IMG/VR virus record: IMGVR_UViG_3300035698_003099
Location: 1-53,478 of that record
Length of the DNA stretch: 53,478 nucleotides
Reading direction: 5' to 3' (one strand)
DNA from: a virus
The position numbers were made by a program, and so were the translations under genes. The notes below the pieces were generated by a model, which was given only the letters and a program-made list of their open reading frames with translations, did no database searches and was not told the DNA's origin. This document shows, in pieces, positions 8,663-14,988 of the stretch (its first letter is position 1; each line of letters starts with the position of its first letter).

Positions 8663-8956
8663 ATGTTTGAAGACAAAACAGGAGGGGTTAGATTCAATGC
8701 CCCAGAGAAGTACAATTCAAAGGCTGGAGATTATTCAGTACATTCCTTTTGTAAAAATTGTGGGAATAGAGAAATAATTACTTTAAGTAAAGGTTGCTAT
8801 GTTAGTACAGGTTTATGTTCTCATTGTGGTTGCAAAACTTTAAGTAGAGATACCAGTAGAGAAGATAGTATCCCTAAGCCTGAAAAGAAAAAGAAAAGAG
8901 TTACTAAACCCAAAACAAAAGTAGTAAAGAAACCAATTAAAAAGAAGAAAAAGTAA
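8663..8956 (+). CDS. Zinc-ribbon protein with lysine-rich tail
   Basis: The 97-residue product has one four-cysteine ribbon (CKNCG near residue 32 and CSHCGC near 53) followed by a strongly basic tail (KKKKRVTKPKTK and a run of lysines at the end). This suits nucleic-acid binding. It lies 18 bp after terL, and its end abuts the promoter at 8959. No family recognised. It is the first of many small cysteine-rich proteins in the window. Confidence 0.7.
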   Translation: MFEDKTGGVRFNAPEKYNSKAGDYSVHSFCKNCGNREIITLSKGCYVSTGLCSHCGCKTLSRDTSREDSIPKPEKKKKRVTKPKTKVVKKPIKKKKK

Positions 8957-8958
8957 AC

Positions 8959-8987
8959 TTGACAAAATACAAAAATCATAATAGAAT
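8959..8987 (+). promoter_or_regulatory. Sigma-70-type promoter driving the 9002 operon
   Basis: TTGACA at 8959-8964 and TAGAAT at 8982-8987 are separated by 17 bp. The -35 box continues as AAAATAC, shared with several other promoters in this window. Transcription would begin near 8994, a few bases before the ATG at 9002. Confidence 0.82.
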
Positions 8988-9001
8988 AACTATATAATTT
9001 T

Positions 9002-9472
9002 ATGTTAAAAGAATCTTTAAATAAATTTTTAAACCGAGCAAGTATGGGAAATAAAAATAAAGAAACAGTAGTTGTAGTATCAGGTGGTTTTGACCCAGTG
9101 CATATAGGTCATCTTAGAATGTTTCAAGATGCAAAGCGATTAGGAGATAAACTTATTGTGGTATTAAATTGTGATGATTGGTTACTTAGAAAGAAAGGTA
9201 AGTTTTTTATGTGTGCTAACGACAGAGCAGAGATTATAAAAGAATTTGCTTGTGTAGATGAAGTTTATATTTTAGAATCGTCAAGAGATGATGTGACTGA
9301 AGCATTAGAGGATATTAAACCAGATGTGTTTGCAAACGGAGGGGATAGAAAGAATACTAATGATATTCCTGAATATAAATATTGCGAAGAGAATGGAGTA
9401 GAGATGATATTCAATATAGGTGGAGGGAAGATAAGGTCATCTACAGATTTATTAACCAATTACAAAAAATAA
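9002..9472 (+). CDS. Cytidylyltransferase-like nucleotidyltransferase (RfaE2/HldE-like)
   Basis: The motif SGGFDPVHIGHLRMF (HxGH at residues 34-37) marks the nucleotidyltransferase superfamily that activates sugar or alcohol phosphates with CTP or ATP. The C-terminal half (FANGGDRKN, then a basic IRSSTDLL segment) resembles ADP-heptose and FAD synthetase-type enzymes, so a sugar-phosphate adenylyl- or cytidylyltransferase is the best reading. An internal ATG (residue 15) directly precedes the core fold. It is first in an operon driven by a near-consensus promoter and may supply activated sugars or polyols together with TagD and LicD further down. Confidence 0.8.
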   Translation: MLKESLNKFLNRASMGNKNKETVVVVSGGFDPVHIGHLRMFQDAKRLGDKLIVVLNCDDWLLRKKGKFFMCANDRAEIIKEFACVDEVYILESSRDDVTEALEDIKPDVFANGGDRKNTNDIPEYKYCEENGVEMIFNIGGGKIRSSTDLLTNYKK

Positions 9473-9497
9473 TTTATTCTTAAATAATAATAATAAT

Positions 9498-9977
9498 ATG
9501 GGACAAGCAATTTTATTAGCACCATTAAGTGTATGGTTTATGGCTATAGGAAGCATATTAAGCTTTGTAAATTTAATACTAATAGTATTATATATAATGC
9601 TTAACAAGGAATTTTTAGGGGATTTAAAAAAATACTTTCATAGCGAAGTAGATGATGAAAAAGATGACCGCCGTGACGAAGATTACAAATTGGAACGTAA
9701 GTTAGATGAGTTACGCAGTTTCACTAGAGATGAAATTACTAGATTGAGAGATATTTTATATGTTGAAGAATATTTTTCTAGAGATAAAAAAGGTCATAAT
9801 GGTGATATGTTGTTAAAATCAGACGCAGTAGCCTTTGATAAAGTAGGAAGAGTGATTGATAATACAACTAACATTAAACCTAGTGTAATGACTTTTTACA
9901 CAACAAAAAAGATAGCTAAAGAATATGCACCAATGATTGCTAAATGGGAAGTAGAAGCTAAAAAATTTAATAAATAA
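9498..9977 (+). CDS. Membrane-anchored protein with charged cytoplasmic domain
   Basis: Residues 5-35 form one hydrophobic helix (alanine/leucine-rich start, then FVNLILIVLYIML). The following 60 residues are highly charged and probably coiled coil (DDEKDDRRDEDYKLERKLDEL). The C-terminal part has no recognised motif. Family unknown. The layout suggests an inner-membrane anchor with a cytoplasmic helical domain. Confidence 0.6.
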   Translation: MGQAILLAPLSVWFMAIGSILSFVNLILIVLYIMLNKEFLGDLKKYFHSEVDDEKDDRRDEDYKLERKLDELRSFTRDEITRLRDILYVEEYFSRDKKGHNGDMLLKSDAVAFDKVGRVIDNTTNIKPSVMTFYTTKKIAKEYAPMIAKWEVEAKKFNK

Positions 9978-9981
9978 TTTT

Positions 9982-10212
9982 ATGGGAAATAAGAAAAAAA
10001 CACCTGAGCAAGAACAAATGGAAAAGACAGTAAATGATATAGCAGATAACCTAAGCAAATTAAGTGCATCTATTTCTATATTACTGCACGGAAAACTAAA
10101 AAGAAAAACACTACTAGTCTTATTATCACATAGCACAAAGATGAGTCAGTTTAGTGTGAATAAAGTATTAGGAGCATTAGAAAACTTAGACGAAGAATTT
10201 GTTAAAAAATAA
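9982..10212 (+). CDS. Small helical hypothetical protein (76 aa)
   Basis: The product begins with a charged segment (MGNKKKTPEQEQMEK), then amphipathic helices rich in Leu, Ser and Lys. No cysteine cluster or clear membrane helix is present. It starts 4 bp after its neighbour and uses the common aattttATG context. Function unknown. Confidence 0.55.
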   Translation: MGNKKKTPEQEQMEKTVNDIADNLSKLSASISILLHGKLKRKTLLVLLSHSTKMSQFSVNKVLGALENLDEEFVKK

Positions 10213-10223
10213 TTTATAATTTT

Positions 10224-10421
10224 ATGCCAACAAAGAAAGTAGGGGATATACCCGCAAGTGAATTGTGTGGTCACCCAGAACACAACCCGCCTGGATTTCA
10301 AAATCTAGAGCCAGGTCATTATGAACATACTTGCCCAGCGTGTGGCAATGTTCAGAAGTTTACAGTAAGCCCTGTTCATCATAGTATAAATAAAACAGGT
10401 GATGCTATGTTTAAGAAATAA
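10224..10421 (+). CDS. Small zinc-finger-like protein (65 aa)
   Basis: A cysteine/histidine pattern is visible: CGHPEH near residue 15, then HYEHTCPACG near 33-41, with a further HH near residue 53. This suggests a single zinc site. Function not known. Confidence 0.6.
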   Translation: MPTKKVGDIPASELCGHPEHNPPGFQNLEPGHYEHTCPACGNVQKFTVSPVHHSINKTGDAMFKK

Positions 10422-10424
10422 AAT

Positions 10425-10922
10425 ATGAGACCAAAAACAGATTACAATTATACGGCTAGAGATATAGCAAAGTTACTTACTTGGAAAGAGGTTAAGGGTG
10501 CTTTGGATTATTTTTATCCTAGTTACAAAAATAATTATAAACCTGTCTTTGATAGAGTAAGGGGATTTAGACGCAGGAAACAAGACAATGCTGATGAGAG
10601 AATAGTAATAAATTGTTTAATGCCTCAACAATGGAGAGAAGACCAGACACAAGAAGATTTGTTAGAAGATAAATATTATTCTATTGCCACAAATCTATAT
10701 TCTATGTCTTTCAGAAAGTGGTATGAAATATCAAACATCTTAATAGAAGAAGAAACATTAGACAGATATGATTTTAAAGAAATAGTAGCCCACTTTTTAT
10801 GGGAGATTACATTCTATGGTAATGAAAAGGATATGACTAAAAGAGGAAAGGCAATTAGAAAGAGTGCCAATGAAGTAAAGAAAATGTCAAAAGAAGAATT
10901 GGATAATTTACCTAAAGTTTAA
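10425..10922 (+). CDS. Hypothetical protein, possibly DUF6557-like
   Basis: The N-terminal part (TWKEVKGALDYFYPSYKNNYKPVFDRV) recalls a small phage and bacterial domain with the pattern W-x-EV-x6-YP followed by a Tyr-rich helix, which I associate from memory with DUF6557. The rest is charged and helical, ending in a Lys/Glu-rich segment. The start follows the previous stop by 3 bp. Function unknown. Confidence 0.55.
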   Translation: MRPKTDYNYTARDIAKLLTWKEVKGALDYFYPSYKNNYKPVFDRVRGFRRRKQDNADERIVINCLMPQQWREDQTQEDLLEDKYYSIATNLYSMSFRKWYEISNILIEEETLDRYDFKEIVAHFLWEITFYGNEKDMTKRGKAIRKSANEVKKMSKEELDNLPKV

Positions 10923-10926
10923 TATT

Positions 10927-11064
10927 ATGAAGAAAAAGAAAAATCAAATATGTTTAAAAAGTATTTCTTTTAGTGGTACAGGTGCTAGGGCAATAAAGCC
11001 TGGAGAGAAATCTAAAAAGAAAGAAACGGTAAAAGAATATATTAAGAGAATAAATAAAAAATAA
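10927..11064 (+). CDS. Small basic protein (45 aa)
   Basis: An ATG 4 bp after the previous stop opens a 45-codon frame ending in TAA at 11062-11064. The product is strongly basic, starting MKKKKNQIC and ending with lysine-rich segments. It fills an otherwise empty gap in a compact operon with the same start context as its neighbours, which supports it as real. Role unknown; a nucleic-acid-binding peptide is possible. Confidence 0.5.
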   Translation: MKKKKNQICLKSISFSGTGARAIKPGEKSKKKETVKEYIKRINKK

Positions 11065-11068
11065 TATT

Positions 11069-11323
11069 ATGAAAAAAATAACTAAAACAATATTACTAGC
11101 CGACGCTGTGTTCAGATATTTTGATGCAGTAGTAGGAGGCATATCTTCAGAGTTTGCTTATTATGAATTAGTTGAGGAAACAGATAAGTATATGAGGAAT
11201 GGAAACCAGACAGAGTTTATTAGTTACCTAGATTGCATATTTGGTATTAGTAAAAAGGATTTCATTAAGATAACAAAAAATTATAATCTAAAGGTAAAAG
11301 AAATGAAAGAATACTTAGATTAA
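11069..11323 (+). CDS. Hypothetical protein (84 aa)
   Basis: A mostly helical, acidic product begins with a basic and moderately hydrophobic segment (KKITKTILLADAVF). There are no cysteine pairs or known motifs. The stop is 2 bp before the tRNA-Gln, so gene and tRNA are probably co-transcribed and separated by processing. Confidence 0.5.
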   Translation: MKKITKTILLADAVFRYFDAVVGGISSEFAYYELVEETDKYMRNGNQTEFISYLDCIFGISKKDFIKITKNYNLKVKEMKEYLD

Positions 11324-11325
11324 AA

Positions 11326-11400
11326 ATCGCAGTAGACAAATTGGTAAAGTCACTTGCCTTTGAAGCAAGACCTCTGTGGGTTCGAAGCCTACCTGCGGTG
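11326..11400 (+). tRNA. tRNA-Gln (anticodon UUG)
   Basis: A complete cloverleaf can be drawn: acceptor 11326-11332 pairs with 11393-11399 (one G-U), D-arm GAC/GTC with GG in its loop, anticodon stem CTTGC/GCAAG with loop CTTTGAA (U33, anticodon UUG at 11360-11362), six-base variable region, and T-arm GTGGG/CCTAC with loop TTCGAAG. The discriminator is G11400. CCA is not encoded. CAA is the common Gln codon in these genes, so the tRNA would support late protein synthesis. A structured element follows immediately. Confidence 0.93.
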
Positions 11401-11403
11401 CAA

Positions 11404-11512
11404 GGGTTGTAGATGACTCTAAAAAGTAACACCTTATACCGAACAGTAGGCAAGGCAAAGCCTCCTAGTAGGGTTAGGAATACGTTTACTAATAATCCCT
11501 CTCTACCAGCCC
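11404..11512 (+). ncRNA. Putative branched structured RNA next to tRNA-Gln
   Basis: A closing helix of ten pairs joins 11404-11413 to 11502-11512 (GGGTTGTAGA with TCTACCAGCCC, one bulged C and one G-U). Inside are a hairpin at 11447-11467 (TAGG, AGGC, triloop AAA, GCCT, CCTA) and a hairpin at 11470-11500 (AGGGTTA with TAATCCCT). No valid T-arm or anticodon arm can be assigned, so this is not a standard tRNA. No open frame fits. It may be a tRNA-like or processing element. Confidence 0.5.
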
Positions 11513-11530
11513 AATATAAAATAAAACTAT

Positions 11531-11833
11531 ATGAAAAAAGCTGAACAATCTACAGTAGTTTATAACCTAAACAAAAACTACCAATTAACCTTTCGTAAGT
11601 TTAGTTCAAAAATATTTTTAGAGCTAGATGAATGTGATGGTTTTGACTACTTAGCCCACGCTAAAACTGTTTGTTTAGATTGTAGCGATATACCTTTGAT
11701 GTTTGATGCTAAAGATAAAAAAGGAAAGTTTTGTACTAAATGTTATAACTGGATTAGTAATGAAGATTTAGAAAAGCTACACGCTAATACCAGAAAGTTA
11801 ACTGCCTTAATTAGTCAATCTAATATAAATTAA
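11531..11833 (+). CDS. Zinc-binding hypothetical protein (100 aa)
   Basis: Two cysteine pairs, CLDC near residue 48 and CTKC near residue 68, form a likely zinc ribbon after a basic, beta-rich N-terminus. The first 17 bases around the start (TATGAAAAAAGCTGAAC) are identical to those of the next gene at 11842, although the proteins differ afterwards. Function unknown. Confidence 0.6.
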   Translation: MKKAEQSTVVYNLNKNYQLTFRKFSSKIFLELDECDGFDYLAHAKTVCLDCSDIPLMFDAKDKKGKFCTKCYNWISNEDLEKLHANTRKLTALISQSNIN

Positions 11834-11841
11834 ATTGCTCT

Positions 11842-12090
11842 ATGAAAAAAGCTGAACGATTACATAAGACAAATATGAAAATCAAAAAGCGATTAGAAAT
11901 TGTTAAGATGTGGGGAGATGATGGAATAATGACAGGAAAGCTACAACCACACCCATTAGAAAAATGTCCTCACAAGTTACACAAATGGAATCTAAATTGT
12001 GGGTGCAAGATGTGTAAGTATTACAAGCATATCGGTAATAACAAGGCTAAATTCAGTCATAGAGATAATAAATTAAAGTTAAAAGAATAA
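11842..12090 (+). CDS. Small basic Cys-rich protein (82 aa)
   Basis: The protein has a basic helical N-terminus, then CPHKLHKWNLNCGCKMCKYYKH, a Cys/His cluster ending in C-x-C-x2-C. It resembles a group of small phage and bacterial proteins with a Trp and a C-x-C-x2-C tail near the basic C-terminus; their function is not known to me. Nucleic-acid binding is plausible. Shares its 5-prime end with the preceding gene. Confidence 0.6.
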   Translation: MKKAERLHKTNMKIKKRLEIVKMWGDDGIMTGKLQPHPLEKCPHKLHKWNLNCGCKMCKYYKHIGNNKAKFSHRDNKLKLKE

Positions 12091-12094
12091 TTTT

Positions 12095-12301
12095 ATGCAA
12101 CACATACTAAACAAATGGCAATATTTATTCTATTGGGGAACAGACCCAATGCGTGGTCTTGATTCTAGACAATTTCACTTTGGGATATTCAAACTGATTT
12201 CATTTCCTAATGAGGGAGAAATGATTGAAAAGACAAACTACAAAGGATTTTGGATAAAGAAAAATTGGAGACCTTTTACTATTGAAATAAGTAGCAAATA
12301 A
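12095..12301 (+). CDS. Hypothetical protein (68 aa)
   Basis: The product is aromatic-rich (WQYLFYW, FHFGIF, KGFWIKKNWRPF), with no cysteine pair or clear membrane helix. It is 4 bp from each neighbour and uses the aattttATG context. Function unknown. Confidence 0.5.
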   Translation: MQHILNKWQYLFYWGTDPMRGLDSRQFHFGIFKLISFPNEGEMIEKTNYKGFWIKKNWRPFTIEISSK

Positions 12302-12305
12302 TTTT

Positions 12306-12518
12306 ATGAAAAAATATAGTGTAGAGTGGGCAAAAGAAAAAAGAAAGACTTGTAAACTATGTCAGAGAAAAATTGGATTTGGTTTTTGCAAAAGGCATAG
12401 TCCTAGAATGACAGTTGAAACGTGGCAATATAAACAAGTAGGTTTGGGTGTCACCTCAGAAGCATTACTAGAATATATAAAAAGAGGAGAATTATTTAGA
12501 AAAATTAAACTTGATTAG
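12306..12518 (+). CDS. Small basic zinc-finger-like protein (70 aa)
   Basis: A compact cluster CKLCQRKIGFGFCKRH (residues 16-31) gives a probable CxxC...CxxH zinc site in a basic context. The rest is helical. Function unknown. Confidence 0.55.
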   Translation: MKKYSVEWAKEKRKTCKLCQRKIGFGFCKRHSPRMTVETWQYKQVGLGVTSEALLEYIKRGELFRKIKLD

Positions 12519-12519
12519 T

Positions 12520-12852
12520 ATGGCAATGATAAATAAAATATCTCAGTTGGCTAAATTAGAATCTGAATATGAAATTCTAGTGAGGAAGAAAATGCAAAGA
12601 GTATCTGCAATTAAATATGATAGGCAGTCGGCGAGAGCTGAAGCAGAGTGTGAGATTGCCAAAGAGCGTAGTATTCAGAGTGATATAGAGAATTTAACTA
12701 TAGACATCTATGGTAAATCTGTAACTAACACAACTAGAAAAATAAAAACTTTATACGACAAAGGTTATAGCAATTTAAAAATAAGTGGTGAGCTAAAGGT
12801 TAGTCTAAGTACAGTCGCTAGACAATTATCTAATACCAAAATCTATGACTAA
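12520..12852 (+). CDS. Helix-turn-helix DNA-binding protein
   Basis: The C-terminal third (TLYDKGYSNLKISGELKVSLSTVARQL) is a clear helix-turn-helix of the type seen in recombinase and sigma-region-4-like regulators: a growing helix, a turn at KISGELKVS, and a recognition helix STVARQL. The N-terminal part is a charged, probably coiled-coil helix. I use ATG 12520 rather than TTG 12511. Last gene before a structured intergenic RNA and a dispersed palindrome, it is a candidate regulator of one or both. Confidence 0.65.
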   Translation: MAMINKISQLAKLESEYEILVRKKMQRVSAIKYDRQSARAEAECEIAKERSIQSDIENLTIDIYGKSVTNTTRKIKTLYDKGYSNLKISGELKVSLSTVARQLSNTKIYD

Positions 12853-12892
12853 TGTTAGAAAAAATGGTATGATAAATAAAGCAATTTAGATG

Positions 12893-13012
12893 TTATCAAA
12901 TGGGAAGATTTGATAAAGACTAGAACACTACACCTACTGGTTTATACCTTTAGGTGGAAGCGGGAAAGTTCTAGCTACTGTAGAATTGTAAAATTTTAAA
13001 ATCTTCCCGCTT
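12893..13012 (+). ncRNA. Pseudoknot-capable structured RNA in the tagD leader
   Basis: Hairpin P1 pairs TTATCAAA (12893-12900) with TTTGATAA (12909-12916). Its loop GGGAAGA (12902-12908) is complementary to TCTTCCC (13002-13008), a pseudoknot. P2 pairs CTAGAAC (12920-12926) with GTTCTAG (12968-12974), enclosing P3 CACCTA/TAGGTG (12931-12936, 12951-12956). A competing state pairs AAGCGGGAA (12958-12966) with TTCCCGCTT (13004-13012) and TTCTA/TAGAA (12969-12973, 12981-12985). No open frame covers the region. Mutually exclusive states just upstream of a start codon suggest a cis-regulatory RNA. Confidence 0.6.
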
Positions 13013-13023
13013 AATAATATTTA

Positions 13024-13043
13024 ACCTAAAATGTATTTTATGT
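13024..13043. repeat. Dispersed 20-bp palindrome, copy 2 (one mismatch)
   Basis: ACCTAAAATGTATTTTATGT differs from the consensus at one position (G to T), and that change creates the ATG of tagD at 13040. The site therefore overlaps the translation start and could couple regulation to this operon. Confidence 0.75.
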
Positions 13044-13441
13044 CTAAGATTAGAATACTTACCTATGGCACTTTTGATTTATTACACCACGGTCATATTA
13101 GATTATTAAAAAGGGCAAAAGCAATGGGAGATGAGTTGATAGTTGGATTATCAACTGATGGGTTTAATAAAATAAAAGGTAAAGAGTCCGCACTAGATTA
13201 TAAACACAGGAAAGAAGTACTAGAGGCAATTCAATATGTTGATAAAGTTATTCCTGAAAAGGGTTGGGGACAAAAGATAAAAGATATTGAAAAACACAAC
13301 ATAGATTTATTTGTAATGGGTAGCGATTGGAATGGAAAGTTTGATGATTTAAAATCCTATTGCACTGTAGTATATTTACCAAGAACAAAAAACATTTCAA
13401 CCACTAAATTAAAAAATTATGGGCTTTCTAAGAAACAATAG
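13040..13441 (+). CDS. tagD: Glycerol-3-phosphate cytidylyltransferase-like (TagD family)
   Basis: YGTFDLLHHGHIRLL (residues 9-23) holds the two HxGH histidines of cytidylyltransferases; FVMGSDWNGKFD and RTKNISTTKLK match the TagD signature. TagD makes CDP-glycerol from glycerol-3-phosphate and CTP for teichoic-acid-type polymers. Full family length (134 residues). An in-frame ATG at 13031 lies inside the palindrome; 13040 is preferred because the conserved N-terminus follows it directly. Overlaps licD by 23 bp. Confidence 0.88.
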   Translation: MSKIRILTYGTFDLLHHGHIRLLKRAKAMGDELIVGLSTDGFNKIKGKESALDYKHRKEVLEAIQYVDKVIPEKGWGQKIKDIEKHNIDLFVMGSDWNGKFDDLKSYCTVVYLPRTKNISTTKLKNYGLSKKQ

Positions 13442-14111
13442 AACAAACAACCACGAACAATTAAAAGAAATTTTATTTTTCGTTACAGATTTATTAAATA
13501 AACATAACATTAAATACTGGCTAGACTACGGAACGCTTCTAGGAGCAGTAAGAGGCAAAGATATTATCCCTTGGGATATAGATACTGATATTAGTTGCCT
13601 AGAAGAAGACAAAGAAAAAATATTTGCACTAATGCCAATTATAAATAAAAAGTTTTATTTTTGCCAACACAGTTTTAAAAATACTGGTTATCAAATTAGG
13701 TATGGAAAAGGTGAGAAGACTCACTTAGATATATTCCTTTGGTACAAAGATGAAGAGATGCTAAGACGAAGATATTACTTAGGATTAAATTCATACTATG
13801 GAACTGATGTTAGAAAAGGTAAAGACTTTCCTGCTGAATGGGTTAAAGAGCTTTCAGAAGTTACTTTGGCTGATAAAATATTTACCGCACCAAAAGACCC
13901 AGAGCAAATGTGTTTATTAAGATATGGCAGAAGTTGGAAAAGACCTTTACATATATACCAATGGAACATTACTAACCCAGCAACTAATCTAACACTTATT
14001 CCTGATGATAAATATAAAGATTACTTGAATATCAAAAGAAATAAGACTGGCGGTTTTGTAAGATTAAAATCACCTAAATTAAAAAAGAAAATTAAATTAT
14101 TTAAACAGTAA
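13419..14111 (+). CDS. LicD/fukutin-type phosphotransferase
   Basis: YWLDYGTLLGAVRGKDIIPWDIDTDI (around residues 30-55) is the hallmark of LicD proteins, with the nucleotidyltransferase-fold aspartates DIDTD; HLDIFLWY follows as a third acidic position. LicD enzymes transfer phosphocholine or polyol phosphates from CDP donors to glycans. Overlap with the CDP-glycerol-forming TagD makes glycerol-phosphate transfer a natural pairing. The acceptor is unknown: host wall polymer, virion glycan or modified DNA. Confidence 0.88.
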   Translation: MGFLRNNRTNNHEQLKEILFFVTDLLNKHNIKYWLDYGTLLGAVRGKDIIPWDIDTDISCLEEDKEKIFALMPIINKKFYFCQHSFKNTGYQIRYGKGEKTHLDIFLWYKDEEMLRRRYYLGLNSYYGTDVRKGKDFPAEWVKELSEVTLADKIFTAPKDPEQMCLLRYGRSWKRPLHIYQWNITNPATNLTLIPDDKYKDYLNIKRNKTGGFVRLKSPKLKKKIKLFKQ

Positions 14112-14116
14112 ATTCT

Positions 14117-14524
14117 ATGGGAAAAGAAGCAACATATATACAAAAGAAAGACAAAAGACCTTGGGGTTCGTTTGAGGTTTTATCTGGTATTAAAATAAAA
14201 TCAAACAAGCAAGTCAACTCTCTTCAGGGAGAGGATTGTGTTATCAAATACTTAAATGTAAAACCTGAACAAGTATTATCTTACCAAAGCCACAAAATGA
14301 GAAGAGAGAACTGGATTGTAGTTCAAGGTTGTGCTAAAATAACTATAGATGGACACGAACAAATATTATTTCCTGGTCAGTCTGCTGTTATACAAGCAAG
14401 ACAAAAACATAGATTGGCTAATCCTGATAAAACTAAAGATTTGATTGTGGTAGAAGTTAGTACAGGAACTTTTAATGAAAAAGACAATACTCGTTACGAC
14501 GATATTTATAACAGAAACAAATAA
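14117..14524 (+). CDS. Cupin, mannose-6-phosphate isomerase type II-like
   Basis: The sequence matches the C-terminal cupin of mannose-1-phosphate guanylyltransferase/phosphomannose isomerase: RPWGSFEVL near the start, LNVKPEQVLSYQSHKMRRENWIVVQG, PGQSAVIQARQKHRLANP and a final RYDDIYNR. It stands alone, without the nucleotidyltransferase domain. The usual metal-binding His pair is partly altered (SYQSHKMRREN), so isomerase activity is not certain. It probably interconverts sugar phosphates for the nearby transferases. Confidence 0.82.
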   Translation: MGKEATYIQKKDKRPWGSFEVLSGIKIKSNKQVNSLQGEDCVIKYLNVKPEQVLSYQSHKMRRENWIVVQGCAKITIDGHEQILFPGQSAVIQARQKHRLANPDKTKDLIVVEVSTGTFNEKDNTRYDDIYNRNK

Positions 14525-14526
14525 GT

Positions 14527-14934
14527 ATGCCACAAGTAAGAAAAATTGATATAAAAACAGTAAATAATAATTGCAAACAAATTGCTTCAAGATATAAACA
14601 CAAGAAGTTAGATTATATTATTGGAGTAGCAACTGGAGGTATTATCCCTGCATATATGGTCGCACAAAGGTTAAAATCTGAGGATAGATATATTAACCTA
14701 AGACCGAACAGACCAATGCCTAGGGAGTTAGAGAACAGTGATTGTGTACTAGTAATAGATGACCTGTCAGACACAGGTGCAACTAAAGAGAAATTACTGA
14801 AAGAGTTAAGTGAGATTGGTGTTCAAAAAGTTTACTTTGAAGTCGCCTATACTAAACCAAACCCAAAAGAGTGGGCGGTGTTTAGTTGGGAGTCTACTCA
14901 AGATGAAGTTGGAGAATATCAAACAAGCAACTAA
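14527..14934 (+). CDS. Class I phosphoribosyltransferase
   Basis: The PRPP-binding motif VLVIDDLSDTGAT (residues 77-89) and the preceding IIGVATGGIIPAYMVA are diagnostic. The short length (135 residues) and layout resemble xanthine-guanine phosphoribosyltransferase (Gpt)-like enzymes, which salvage purine bases to nucleotides. In a phage that may make deazaguanine bases, a base-salvage enzyme could handle either normal guanine or released base. Specificity cannot be read from the sequence. Last gene of the accessory block. Confidence 0.82.
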   Translation: MPQVRKIDIKTVNNNCKQIASRYKHKKLDYIIGVATGGIIPAYMVAQRLKSEDRYINLRPNRPMPRELENSDCVLVIDDLSDTGATKEKLLKELSEIGVQKVYFEVAYTKPNPKEWAVFSWESTQDEVGEYQTSN

Positions 14935-14942
14935 TTACTAAT

Positions 14943-14974
14943 AGTTATGGTAGCGAAGTCATAAATCCATAACT
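14943..14974 (+). terminator. Hairpin between accessory block and portal gene
   Basis: AGTTATGG (14943-14950) pairs with CCATAACT (14967-14974) across a 16-base loop. There is no T-run afterwards, so it may be an attenuator, processing site or weak terminator rather than a full intrinsic terminator. Confidence 0.4.
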
Positions 14975-14988
14975 TAATATTTAATACT

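Noticed and set aside
11404-11512. A second tRNA after tRNA-Gln.
   Set aside because: GGGTTGT/CAGCCC could be an acceptor stem, but no proper T-loop, anticodon loop or D-arm spacing exists; described as a structured RNA instead.
12968-12978. The 11 bases GTTCTAGCTAC equal a conserved stretch of the preQ1-I riboswitch, tempting in a phage with a deazaguanine pathway.
   Set aside because: The rest of the preQ1-I layout is missing: about 24 extra bases separate this stretch from any P1 3-prime strand, and the downstream gene is tagD rather than a queuosine gene. Probably chance, though a covariance-model search would settle it.
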